From the NCBI GenBank assembly GCA_004297775.1, contig SCUE01000013.1:1-42891 (forward strand): a stretch of DNA of 42,891 nucleotides, in the 5' to 3' direction. Both the position numbers and the translations under genes were made by a program. The notes under the pieces are model-generated. The model saw nothing but the letters and a program-made list of their open reading frames with translations, ran no database searches and was not told the origin of the DNA. Numbering within the stretch: position 1 is the stretch's first letter; the number at the start of each line of letters is the position of its first letter. This document shows positions 17,343 through 24,764 of this stretch, one piece after another. The stretch is from Chloroflexota bacterium (GTDB lineage Bacteria > Chloroflexota > UBA6077 > FW602-bin22).

Positions 17343-17594
17343 ATGGGCGATCGTGTCGACGAACTCAAAGGCGATCTGAAGAGAGGTCTCGGTAGCGTGA
17401 CGGGCGACAAGCGGCTCGAGGCCGAGGGCCAGGTCCAGACCGACGATGCCAGGGCGAAGCGCAAGACCAAGGGGGCGCTGCGTCAGGCCGGCGGTGCGCT
17501 GAAGGAACGCTTCGGTAAGCTGATCGGAGATGAGGTCACGCAGGCCGAGGGCATAGCCGAGAAGCTGCGTGGGAAGGCCGAGCGGGCCGGCTGA
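17343..17594 (+). CDS. CsbD-family stress protein
   Basis: An 83-residue hydrophilic, highly charged helical protein. DRVDELKGDLKRGLGSVTGD and LEAEGQVQTDDARAKRKTKG match the CsbD fold, and a second half-copy follows (GALKERFGKLIGDEVTQAEG, then IAEKLRGKAERAG). CsbD proteins are abundant general-stress proteins of unknown mechanism. It follows the GlsB gene by 47 nt with GGAGGA upstream, and a strong hairpin follows it. Confidence 0.9.
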   Translation: MGDRVDELKGDLKRGLGSVTGDKRLEAEGQVQTDDARAKRKTKGALRQAGGALKERFGKLIGDEVTQAEGIAEKLRGKAERAG

Positions 17595-17606
17595 AGATCG
17601 CGCCCA

Positions 17607-17646
17607 GGTTCGAGCCCTTCGCAATCAACAAAAAAGGGCTCGAACC
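17607..17646 (+). terminator. 13-bp perfect inverted repeat after csbD-like gene
   Basis: Arms GGTTCGAGCCCTT (17607-17619) and AAGGGCTCGAACC (17634-17646) pair perfectly around a 14-nt A-rich loop, 12 nt past the stop. There is no U tract. Confidence 0.6.
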
Positions 17647-17651
17647 GGCCC

Positions 17652-17709
17652 GCGCGCTACGGCGTGGGACCTGGGCCGAGGACTATTCGTCCTGACGTGT
17701 AGCCGATGT
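17652..17709 (-). pseudogene. Decayed 3' fragment of the lipoprotein family
   Basis: This stretch aligns by eye with the 3' ends of the two lipoprotein genes at 17976 and 18585. GTGGGACCTGGGCCGAGGAC here matches GTGGGACCGGTGCAGAGGAC at 18594, and ATTCGTCCTGACG matches ATTCGTCCCGACG. On the minus strand VARQHRLH survives from the VAGRQHRLH motif; the frame after it is lost. It is thus a third, broken copy. Confidence 0.55.
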
Positions 17710-17760
17710 TGCCGAGCGACGGCGCGGTCGGGAACAGGCCCCTGGAGGAGGCATCCGACA

Positions 17761-17877
17761 TGATGGGTTACGAAGGATTCGGCTGGCTCGGTGGAATGGG
17801 GGGGGGTTTCGACATTCTCGGGGGCCCGCGGTTCATGCTCGCGCCGGTGGCGCTGCTGATCTGCGCAGGTCGAGGGC
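17761..17877 (+). pseudogene. Truncated copy of the SHOCT-type membrane protein
   Basis: MMGYEGFGWLGGMGGGFDIL repeats the start of the gene at 15909, including the preceding GGAGGCATCC. The transmembrane helix is shortened (FMLAPVALLICAG) and the SHOCT part is missing. The frame continues into sequence antisense to the lipoprotein gene without any family signal. A run of nine G (17799-17807) lies in the Gly stretch. Probably a broken duplicate. Confidence 0.6.
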
Positions 17878-17975
17878 ACGGCGGCGAACCTACGCGGGAA
17901 AACCATCCAGACCGACTAGGGTCGTCAGTTTCACCGCCGGCTCTGGCCGGAAGACCGGAAGTGCCCCCACGACCC

Positions 17976-18464
17976 CTACGACCTGGGACCGGCGCAGAAG
18001 ACCATCCGACCGGCGGCGTCACCGTGAACCCGATGCTGGCGGTCCGCGACCGAGACGATCGCGCGGAAGCCGGGTGTCAACATCCTTGTGTAGGCCCTAC
18101 CGTTCCCCGGGCAGCCGAGCGAAGAATCAGACCACCGGACAGCTTCCACGCTGCTGAGGTTCACTTGCTCCGCTGGAACCCCAAGCGCGCGCGCGCCCTC
18201 AATTCGAGCCAATCGGCCGAAGCGTTCGAAGGCACCATCGACGCCGCCAATTGACTGAAATGACACCCGGTCAACGGAGCGCGCGGTGTAGCCGCCGGCC
18301 GCGCTTCGCGGCGATTCGGATGCCATTCTGGACTCGCTCTTGAGGGGACCCGCCGCCGCCGCGACGCTCGGATCGCCCAGACCGGTCCACGTGCCACCGC
18401 AGCCGGTCAGTGCGACCAGAACGATTCCGCCGAGTGCCAACTCACCGAGCCGTCGGCCCATCAT
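17976..18464 (-). CDS. Lipoprotein of unknown function, paralogue A
   Basis: A 162-residue protein with a lipoprotein signal (GGIVLVALTGCGG, lipobox LTGC). The C-terminal domain carries LGVPAEQVNLSSVEAVRWSD, SSLGCPGNGRAYTRMLTPGF and QHRVHGDAAGRMVFC. That SLGCP...PGF...HxDxxGxxxxC layout recurs in secreted actinobacterial and Chloroflexota proteins of unknown role; the two Cys may pair. AGGAGGG precedes the start. It is a close paralogue of 18585-19061, with the same direction and order. A dispersed repeat lies 49 nt upstream. Confidence 0.8.
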   Translation of the reverse strand: MMGRRLGELALGGIVLVALTGCGGTWTGLGDPSVAAAAGPLKSESRMASESPRSAAGGYTARSVDRVSFQSIGGVDGAFERFGRLARIEGARALGVPAEQVNLSSVEAVRWSDSSLGCPGNGRAYTRMLTPGFRAIVSVADRQHRVHGDAAGRMVFCAGPRS

Positions 18465-18512
18465 CGGCCCTCCTAACCTGACAGAATTCTGGTCAGCGAC
18501 GCGACGAAATCC

Positions 18513-18528
18513 GTGAGCTTTCGATCAT
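18513..18528 (+). repeat. Dispersed TGA-N8-TCA motif, copy 3
   Basis: GTGAGCTTTCGATCAT, 49 nt upstream of lipoprotein paralogue A. Confidence 0.65.
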
Positions 18529-18584
18529 TCGAATCCGAAGTCCGGGAGTGGCGTAGCGGCGCCAGGTCCGAGCCGAGCGAACCG

Positions 18585-19061
18585 CTACGGAGTGGGACCG
18601 GTGCAGAGGACCATTCGTCCCGACGCGTCGCCGTGAAGGCGATGTTGGCGGCCGGCGACTGAGACCATCGCGCGGAAGCCAGGTGTCATCATCTGCGCGT
18701 AGGCCTTACCCGCCTCCGGGCAACCGAGCGAGGTGTCGGCCCACTGGACAGCCTCGACACTGTCGAGATTGGCCTGTTCGGCCGGGACGCCCAGCAACCG
18801 GGCCCCCTCGGCGCGCGCTAGCTGCCCGAAGCGTTCCGCGGCTGTGCCTGGACCGCCGGCTTGGAACGTCGCCGCGGCCGCGGCTTGCGCGGTGTAGCCT
18901 TGTGCCGCGGCTGCCTGCGATCCGAGTCCTTCCTTGATGCGCGCGGCAGCCACCGCGGCCTCGGGATCGGCCAGTCCGGCCGCCATTCGATCGCAGCCCG
19001 CCAGTGCCACCAGGATCATGCCGCCGAGCGCCACAGCACCCATGCCTCGTCTCGTCACCAT
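18585..19061 (-). CDS. Lipoprotein of unknown function, paralogue B
   Basis: 158 residues from the ATG at 19061 (GGGGT upstream); an earlier start at 19082 would add seven. The signal GGMILVALAGCDR has lipobox LAGC. A helical Ala-rich linker leads to the same C-terminal domain as paralogue A (LGVPAEQANLDSVEAVQWAD, TSLGCPEAGKAYAQMMTPGF, QHRLHGDASGRMVLC). Tandem duplication is the obvious origin. A dispersed repeat lies upstream of this gene too, so both may share control. Confidence 0.82.
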   Translation of the reverse strand: MVTRRGMGAVALGGMILVALAGCDRMAAGLADPEAAVAAARIKEGLGSQAAAAQGYTAQAAAAATFQAGGPGTAAERFGQLARAEGARLLGVPAEQANLDSVEAVQWADTSLGCPEAGKAYAQMMTPGFRAMVSVAGRQHRLHGDASGRMVLCTGPTP

Positions 19062-19112
19062 CGTTGAACCCCATTCGCTCACACCACCATGTCACCCCAC
19101 GGAGCGCCGGCT

Positions 19113-19128
19113 GTGAGCATTCAGTCAT
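19113..19128 (+). repeat. Dispersed TGA-N8-TCA motif, copy 4
   Basis: GTGAGCATTCAGTCAT, upstream of lipoprotein paralogue B. The preceding CCGGCT is shared with copy 6. Confidence 0.6.
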
Positions 19129-19342
19129 TTGAGCGTGCTGCCGAGGGGACGGCTCACAATGGGCCTCCCATCCGCTGGCTACCGAGTCGCGACGAAGTCG
19201 TCGTTGGGCACTTTGGTCGCGAAAGAAGCCGAAAGCCACTCCCGTGATGACGTGCAGGATGCCTGGTCTGGCCGTCTGGTCGGCCATCACGTGTTCGGCC
19301 GGGTCTGGTACGCTGGAGACACGTCCCACAGGAGGCCGCGCC

Positions 19343-19834
19343 ATGGATTCGGACGAGCGGGCCATCGACCCCGGATCGCCGCGTGCCGCCGCGGAGTACT
19401 TGATCCGTCTGCGGCCGATCGTCGGTGACGCAACCGGCGTTCGGCGGGCGCTGCTGCATAGCTTTCGCGAACTCGCCGATGACGTGCGTCGCGGCGGTCC
19501 GATGATTGCGGAAAGAGCTGCCGCGATCGGCGCGGAGCGGATTGGCGTGTTCCGTGCGCTTCGCGATCAGCTCGATGGTCTCGCCACGCCGTCATCGTGC
19601 TCGGCCGCGCACATGACGCTGGGACGCTGGCTCAATCGCCTGATCGACTGTTGCGAAGTGCTCCGCACAGTCGGGACGACCGGCGACGTCGCTGAACTCG
19701 GCCGAGCTCGCTCGCTTCTGGCTGAGGCCCAGGAGTATGCGCGTGGCTTCAACGATGAACACACCGCTCTGGTCGACGAAATCCGCGATCTGGTGGATGA
19801 CGCTACGCGGCGGATGAGGCTCCCGTTGCGCTAG
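19343..19834 (+). CDS. Unrecognised helical protein
   Basis: A 163-residue soluble protein, ATG behind AGGAGG. It is mostly helical (ALLHSFRELADDVRRGG, GRWLNRLIDCCEVLRTVG, VDEIRDLVDDATRRMRL). It has three Cys, one in PSSCSAAH and a pair in IDCCEV. No enzyme motif or membrane segment is visible. The strong ribosome binding site and codon pattern support a real gene; function unknown. Confidence 0.65.
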   Translation: MDSDERAIDPGSPRAAAEYLIRLRPIVGDATGVRRALLHSFRELADDVRRGGPMIAERAAAIGAERIGVFRALRDQLDGLATPSSCSAAHMTLGRWLNRLIDCCEVLRTVGTTGDVAELGRARSLLAEAQEYARGFNDEHTALVDEIRDLVDDATRRMRLPLR

Positions 19835-19971
19835 CCGGCGCCCAGGCCCAATTCGAACAAGAAGGGCGCCAACAAGACGCCAACCAGGATTGCGCCGACG
19901 GCAAGGCGCGCGCTCAGCGGCGAGGTAGGCCTTCGTGCCACGTCGATGATTTCATATATCGTCGAGTGCAT
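19831..19971 (-). CDS. Possible small membrane protein
   Basis: A 46-residue frame with one hydrophobic helix (LAVGAILVGVLLAPFLFELG) after a polar start (MHSTIYEIIDVARRP). It overlaps the end of the convergent gene by 4 nt. The ribosome binding site is weak, so this is tentative. Confidence 0.35.
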   Translation of the reverse strand: MHSTIYEIIDVARRPTSPLSARLAVGAILVGVLLAPFLFELGLGAG

Positions 19972-20021
19972 TCTCGCCGTGGCGCGCCGGCTTACTATGA
20001 CGGATTCGTCACGGGGGAGAC

Positions 20022-20037
20022 GTGAGCTTTCGGTCAT
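20022..20037 (+). repeat. Dispersed TGA-N8-TCA motif, copy 5
   Basis: GTGAGCTTTCGGTCAT, in the spacer between the small membrane frame and the LapA-like gene. Confidence 0.65.
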
Positions 20038-20097
20038 TCGATCGACCGTGAGGCGACCTACGATTGGCCGGCGAAGGAGGAGACCCTGCTTCAGCCG

Positions 20098-20415
20098 ATG
20101 CTTGTCGCGGCGCTCCTCTTCGCGGTCGGGATCGCGGTCTTCGCGGTTCAGAACACGACTGCCGTACCGGTTCAGTTTCTTGGCTGGCGCACCGATGCAG
20201 TCGCGGCGTCGGTCCTTGTGCTGCTCTCCGCGGCGCTAGGCGCCGTTGTCACGCTGCTGTTAGGCGCCGCGCGCGAGGTGCGGCTGCGCTTGCGCCTACG
20301 CGCTATGGATCACGAGTTGTCAATTAGCCGGGAGCGTCTACGCGCGCTCGCGGTGCCGATTGTGGTCAAGGACACGTCCGGTGTTCGAGACGGCCGCGAT
20401 GTCTCTGCAACGTGA
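20098..20415 (+). CDS. LapA-like (DUF1049) small membrane protein
   Basis: A 105-residue protein with two transmembrane helices: LFAVGIAVFAVQNTTAVPVQ, whose xxNxxxVxVxFL pattern is diagnostic, and ASVLVLLSAALGAVVTLLLG. A basic, helical cytoplasmic tail follows. LapA/YciS proteins help assemble lipopolysaccharide in Proteobacteria; in other phyla the role is unknown. AAGGAGG lies about 19 nt upstream, rather far, so an alternative upstream start is possible. Its stop overlaps the GTG of the broken monooxygenase gene. Confidence 0.8.
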   Translation: MLVAALLFAVGIAVFAVQNTTAVPVQFLGWRTDAVAASVLVLLSAALGAVVTLLLGAAREVRLRLRLRAMDHELSISRERLRALAVPIVVKDTSGVRDGRDVSAT

Positions 20416-21218
20416 GGGCGCGCGTATGGTATGGCGTCGTCCTGCCGAGCACCCTTCGCCCGTGAGCCCTCGTCGATCTCGGTTTTGCGGCCGAGGAAGC
20501 CGGATGGGACGGCGTCTTCGTCTGGGACACCCTCCTCGGATCCGACGTGTGGGTTGCGCTGGCGGCTATCGCCGTGCGTACCGAGCGCGTCCGCCTGGGG
20601 CCGTTTGTGACCGCGCTGCCGAGGCACAGGCCCTGGAAACTTGCTAGCGAGACGGTCTCGCTCGATCATCTATCGCTGGGCCGGCTCATCCTTCCGGTCG
20701 GGCTCGGCGGTGCCGAGGACGAGCGGTGGGACCAACTGGGGCTGGTCGAGGAGATGGATCGGCAGGTCCGAGTCACACTGCTCGATGAAGGCCTGGACGT
20801 GCTCTCGGGCCTCTGGAGCGACCATCCGTTCACGTACCAGGGGGAGCGCTACAACATCCGGGACTTCCCGGGGCGTCCTCCGCTGCAGACTCCGAGGATC
20901 CCGATCTGGGTGCCCGGGTCCGGCTGGCCCGACGTTCCGCCGACCGAGATTCGGCGCATCCTAAAGTGGGACGGTGTTGTTGTCGATCCGCGGGTCGACA
21001 TGTCCGCGTTGAGGAGCTTTGTCGCGCAGACGCGCGACGAGACGGCCCCTTTCGACATCGTCCTCGAGGGCGCCACCCCTGGCGACGATCGCGCGAAAGC
21101 GCTCGATGCCGTGCAAGTGGCCGCGGACGCCGGCGCCACATGGTGGCTGGAAACGCCGCCGGCCGGCTACGACCTCGCGAGCGTGCGGGAGCGCATCGAC
21201 CAAGGACCGCCCGAATGA
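20412..21218 (+). pseudogene. Luciferase-like (LLM) flavin monooxygenase, interrupted by TGA
   Basis: The frame from GTG at 20412 gives VWYGVVLPSTLRP, a TGA at 20463-20465, then ALVDLGFAAEEAGWDGVFVW and the rest of an LLM-class F420 or FMN oxidoreductase (VALAAIAVRTERVRLGPFV, LDHLSLGRLILPVGLG, TPRIPIWVPGSG). Relatives read DPRALVDL at this point, so a CGA (Arg) codon has apparently become TGA. The gene starts by GTGA overlap with the LapA-like gene. Translation could restart at the GTG at 20547, but that product lacks the first beta strand of the barrel. A sequencing error is the main alternative. Confidence 0.75.
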
Positions 21219-21230
21219 CCGAACACTCAC
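21215..21230 (-). repeat. Dispersed TGA-N8-TCA motif, copy 6
   Basis: Minus strand GTGAGTGTTCGGTCAT. It overlaps the stop codon of the broken monooxygenase gene. Confidence 0.6.
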
Positions 21231-21432
21231 AGCCGGCCAGTTCGTGCGCTTGGCATCGGCGCTCGGCGATGTCGTAGACCCGCGCGATTTCGGCGGCCCG
21301 ACGATCATCCTCGGCGAATGATCCGGCGAAGCAGCCGCGCGCCTGCGACGATCACGGCATCAACGGCCGACACCGCAAACGCGATATCCTGCGCGGACGC
21401 CGCGATCAGGGCGGCAATTGCGAGGTGACAAG

Positions 21433-22260
21433 GTGGGCGACGGTTGGTTTGATCTCTCCGGCCGGGTCGCGCTGGTTACCGGCGCGGGCGCAAACGGCGG
21501 AAACGGGCACGCGTCGGCCGTCGCCCTGGCTCGCCACGGCGCGGACCTCTTCATCTGCGATCGCGACGAGGCCGGTGCGCGCGAGACGGCGCGTGAGATC
21601 GAGGCGCTCGGTCGTCGCTGCGTCTGGACGCTGGCCGATATCGGTGAGGCCGACGATATCAGCGCGATGTTCGATGTCCTCGATCGCGAGTACGGCAAGG
21701 TCGACATCCTGGTCAACAACGTGGCCGCGGCGCATCGATCGCGCCCGGAAGACCTGAGCCTGGAGAACTGGCGGCGGGTCATGCGCGTGATCCTCGATGG
21801 AACGTTCCTCTGCAGCCAGGAAGCGGGGCGTCGAATGATCGCGCGCGGCGCCGGTGGCAGCATCGTCAACATCAGTTCGATTGCTGGCATCTCCGCCCTC
21901 GGTCGCGGCAACTTCGTCTACAGCGTCGCCAAAGGCGGCATCAACCAGTTCACCCGAGAGTTGGCGATCGAGTGGTCGCCTCACCGCATTCGCGTCAACG
22001 CGATTCTGCCGGCCCAGATCCTGACGCCCGGGCAGCGCAAGATGTTCGATGACCCGCGCCTCGATCCGGGAACATTGCGCGAGCGGCTGTTGCGCGGCAT
22101 TCCGCTTGGACGGTTGGGCGAACCGGACGACGTCGCCAAAGGCGTCCTGTTCCTGGCATCGGACGCGGCGGAGTGGATCACCGGAATCCTGCTTCCGATC
22201 GACGGCGGCAATCTCGCGCTCAACGGCGGCGGCGACCGCGTCTGGCCGGCGGGGTTGTAG
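21433..22260 (+). CDS. Short-chain dehydrogenase/reductase (SDR)
   Basis: A 275-residue NAD(P)-dependent oxidoreductase with a Rossmann fold. VALVTGAGANGGNGHAS is the dinucleotide-binding turn, with a small insertion. NNVAA follows the fourth strand, NISSIAG holds the catalytic Ser, and YSVAK holds the Tyr and Lys. PIDGGN at the end is typical of classical SDRs. GTG at 21433 is chosen (AGGTGA upstream); a TTG at 21418 would add five residues. Only 2 nt separate it from the lipoyl-E1alpha gene, so it probably reduces or oxidises a metabolite of that pathway, such as an acyloin or hydroxyketone. The substrate is a guess. Confidence 0.9.
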   Translation: MGDGWFDLSGRVALVTGAGANGGNGHASAVALARHGADLFICDRDEAGARETAREIEALGRRCVWTLADIGEADDISAMFDVLDREYGKVDILVNNVAAAHRSRPEDLSLENWRRVMRVILDGTFLCSQEAGRRMIARGAGGSIVNISSIAGISALGRGNFVYSVAKGGINQFTRELAIEWSPHRIRVNAILPAQILTPGQRKMFDDPRLDPGTLRERLLRGIPLGRLGEPDDVAKGVLFLASDAAEWITGILLPIDGGNLALNGGGDRVWPAGL

Positions 22261-22262
22261 CG

Positions 22263-23576
22263 ATGGCCGCCGAGGTCGTGATGCCGCGCCAGGGCTGGAC
22301 CATGGAGGTCGGAAGCGTCGTCGAGTGGTTCAAGCGCGACGGCGATGAAGTCCGCGCTGGCGACATTCTCTTCAGCGTCCAGAGCGACAAGGCGATCGCC
22401 GAGGTCGAGGCGCTGGATTCTGGCATCTTGCGGATTCCGCCCGATTCACCGGAACCGGGCGTCGAAGTGCCGATCGGGACGCTCCTGGCGTACATTCTTG
22501 CGCCGGGCGAACGGGCGCCGTTTGAGAGTCCGTCGTCGGGTGGCGCCGAAATGATGACATCCGGGAGTGCGCACGAGCGAACTCGGAGCGATCGCGGGTC
22601 GGCCGCCGATCTGTCGTCGGACGCGGCGCGCTACCGCCGTCTGTACGAGCAGATGACGCGCATTCGCCGTACAGAGGAGGCGCTGGCGCGGCTGCATCAG
22701 CAGGGTCTCGTGCACGGCGCGTGCCACACCTACGTCGGTGAAGAGGCGATCGCGACCGGCGTTTGCGCGCACCTGCGGCTCGACGATTCGATCTTCAGCA
22801 CCCACCGCGGGCACGGCCACGCTCTGGCGAAGGGTGTGCCCGCGTCCGAGGTGATCGCCGAACTGCTCGGTCGCGACACCGGATGCTCGCGCGGCCGAGG
22901 CGGTTCGATGCATCTGTTCAAGCCGGAGGTTGGACTACTCGGAACGAGCGGCATCGTCGGTCCGAGCATCCTCCTGGCGACCGGCGCCGCCTACGCGTTC
23001 AAGCTGAACAAGACCGAGCGGGTCGCGGTCGCGTTCTTCGGCGACGGGGCGTCGAACAACGGCGCGTTCCACGAAGGCGTCAACATGGCGACGGTCTGGC
23101 GGCTGCCGGTCATCTTCGTCTGCGAGAACAACCAGTACGCGACCGAGATCGCCTATTCGTCGGTGTCGCGCGTGGTCGACGTATCCGCCAAGGCGGCCGG
23201 GTACGGTCTGCCGGGGGTGTCGATCGACGGCAACGACGTTATGGCCGTCTACGAGGTGGCTGGCGAGGCGATCCAGCGGGCCAGGGCCGGCGAAGGACCG
23301 ACGCTGATCGAGTGCAAGACGTATCGCACGCGGGCCCACTCGGAAGGCATGCGCGATACCGGCTACCGATCGCGCGAGGAGGTCGATGCCTGGAAAGGGC
23401 GCGATCCGATCGGGCTGTTCGCCGAGACGCTCATGGCGGGCGGATTGGCGACCCGCGCGGACCTGGCAGCGATCGACGCGGCGATCGACGCCGAGGTCGC
23501 GAGCGCGGCCGAGTTCGCGCGAAACAGCGCCTGGCCCGATCCGGCGACGGCGATTGAGCACGTTTATGCCAACTGA
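22263..23576 (+). CDS. Lipoyl domain fused to 2-oxoacid/acetoin dehydrogenase E1 alpha
   Basis: A 437-residue fusion. Residues 1-80 are a lipoyl (or biotinyl) domain with the modifiable Lys43 in SVQSDKAIAEVEA. A Ser/Gly-rich linker (about 85-120) leads to a thiamine-diphosphate E1alpha domain. It shows HTYVGEEAIATGV, STHRGHGHALAKG, and GDGASNNGAFHEGVNMATVW for ThDP-Mg binding, followed by ENNQYA. E1alpha normally meets lipoyl-Lys on a separate E2; fusing the lipoyl arm to E1alpha is unusual. The E1beta gene follows directly, and no E2 or E3 gene is in the window. Acetoin dehydrogenase is the closest guess; pyruvate or branched-chain oxoacids are possible. Confidence 0.9.
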   Translation: MAAEVVMPRQGWTMEVGSVVEWFKRDGDEVRAGDILFSVQSDKAIAEVEALDSGILRIPPDSPEPGVEVPIGTLLAYILAPGERAPFESPSSGGAEMMTSGSAHERTRSDRGSAADLSSDAARYRRLYEQMTRIRRTEEALARLHQQGLVHGACHTYVGEEAIATGVCAHLRLDDSIFSTHRGHGHALAKGVPASEVIAELLGRDTGCSRGRGGSMHLFKPEVGLLGTSGIVGPSILLATGAAYAFKLNKTERVAVAFFGDGASNNGAFHEGVNMATVWRLPVIFVCENNQYATEIAYSSVSRVVDVSAKAAGYGLPGVSIDGNDVMAVYEVAGEAIQRARAGEGPTLIECKTYRTRAHSEGMRDTGYRSREEVDAWKGRDPIGLFAETLMAGGLATRADLAAIDAAIDAEVASAAEFARNSAWPDPATAIEHVYAN

Positions 23577-24546
23577 GATGACGTTCGTCGCCGCCGCGCG
23601 CGAGGGTCTGACCGAGGAGATGGCGCGCGACGCGTCGGTCTTCGTCGTCGGACAGGGGATCGGCGCACGCGGCGGCAATTTTCAGACGACGCTCGGCCTC
23701 TACGAGAAGTACGGTCCGGAGCGCCTGCGCGATGTGCCGATCGCCGAGCGCGGGTTCGTCGGCATCTGCACCGGCGCGGCCGCCAGCGGCGCGCGTCCGA
23801 TCGTCGATTTCATGTTCGTCGACTTCATCCTCGATGCGCTTGGGGAGTTGATCAACCAGACTTCCAAGCTTCAGTACATGTCGAACGGCCGCCTGAAGAT
23901 GCCGATCGTTCTGCGCGGGTGCATCGGGATCGGCGGCGCGGCAGCGACGCACCACTCGGGCAGCTATTTTCCGATCTTCGTGAATCAGCCCGGATTTCGC
24001 GTCGTCGTGCCGTCGAACCCGGCCGACGCGAAGGGCTTGCTCAAGACCGCGATCCGGTGCGATGACCCGGTGATCTTCCTCGAACACAAGTCGCTGCTGA
24101 ATCGCAAGGGCATGGTGCCGGACGGAGAGCATCTCGTCCCGTTCGGTCTGGCCGCGATCGCGCGGACCGGGCGCGCCGCGACCGTCGTAGCCGTCGGCGG
24201 GATGGTGCCGAAGACGCTCGACGCGTGCGACGCCCTGGCGGCCGACGGCATCGACGCCGAGGTCATCGATCCGCGAACGCTCGCGCCGCTCGACATCGAC
24301 GCCGTGCTGGAATCGGTCCACAAGACCGGCCGGCTTCTGATCGTCGACGAGGGGTACGCGCCGTGCGGCATCGGCGCCGAGATCGCGGCCCAGGTTGTCG
24401 CGCGCGGCTTCGATTCGCTCGATGCGCCGATTCAGCGTCTGAATACGCTGCACACGCCGGTGCCGTACTCGCCGACGCTCGAAGCCGCGATCGTCCCGAG
24501 TCCGACGACGATCGCAGAGTCGATCAGGTCGCTCGTTGCGGGGTAG
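23566..24546 (+). CDS. 2-oxoacid/acetoin dehydrogenase E1 beta
   Basis: A 326-residue transketolase-like subunit that pairs with E1alpha in an alpha2beta2 enzyme. Key blocks are VPIAERGFVGICTGAAASGA (with the catalytic Glu near ThDP), ATHHSGSYFPIFVNQPGFRV, VVPSNPADAKGLLKTAIRCD and VIDPRTLAPLD. Its ATG at 23566 lies inside the end of the E1alpha gene, so the subunits are translationally coupled. An ATG at 23578 is the alternative start. It completes the decarboxylating half of a 2-oxo or acyloin dehydrogenase complex. Confidence 0.92.
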   Translation: MPTEMTFVAAAREGLTEEMARDASVFVVGQGIGARGGNFQTTLGLYEKYGPERLRDVPIAERGFVGICTGAAASGARPIVDFMFVDFILDALGELINQTSKLQYMSNGRLKMPIVLRGCIGIGGAAATHHSGSYFPIFVNQPGFRVVVPSNPADAKGLLKTAIRCDDPVIFLEHKSLLNRKGMVPDGEHLVPFGLAAIARTGRAATVVAVGGMVPKTLDACDALAADGIDAEVIDPRTLAPLDIDAVLESVHKTGRLLIVDEGYAPCGIGAEIAAQVVARGFDSLDAPIQRLNTLHTPVPYSPTLEAAIVPSPTTIAESIRSLVAG

Positions 24547-24577
24547 GCGCTACGCTGCGATTCACAGGGCTTAGTTT

Positions 24578-24593
24578 CCGAGTGCTCAGTCAT
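24578..24593 (+). repeat. Dispersed TGA-N8-TCA motif, copy 7 (divergent)
   Basis: CCGAGTGCTCAGTCAT, 31 nt after the E1beta stop. One half-site has changed from TGA to CGA. Confidence 0.45.
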
Positions 24594-24764
24594 CAGATTC
24601 GGTCGGGTGGCTCGCTCACGCGCTAACTCGACTAACGGGTACGGCCGAATTCTCGCGAACTGATACCGGTCGAATCGCCAGCTTGCCCTCGAGGTGTTTG
24701 CCCAGACCGCACAACTGCCGTTTGTGGTCCTCCGTCCCCGGGCGTTTGTAGACTCAGAAACAGG

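Noticed and set aside
17607..17619. GGTTCGAGCCC looks like a tRNA T-arm, hinting at a tRNA end or att site
   Set aside because: There is no anticodon arm, acceptor stem or CCA nearby, and the sequence forms a perfect hairpin with 17634-17646, so it is better read as a terminator.
20463..20465. TGA in the LLM gene read as selenocysteine
   Set aside because: The position corresponds to Arg in the family, no SECIS-like hairpin is evident just downstream, and no sel genes are present; the SelA-like protein at 37221 fits DgaE-type enzymes.
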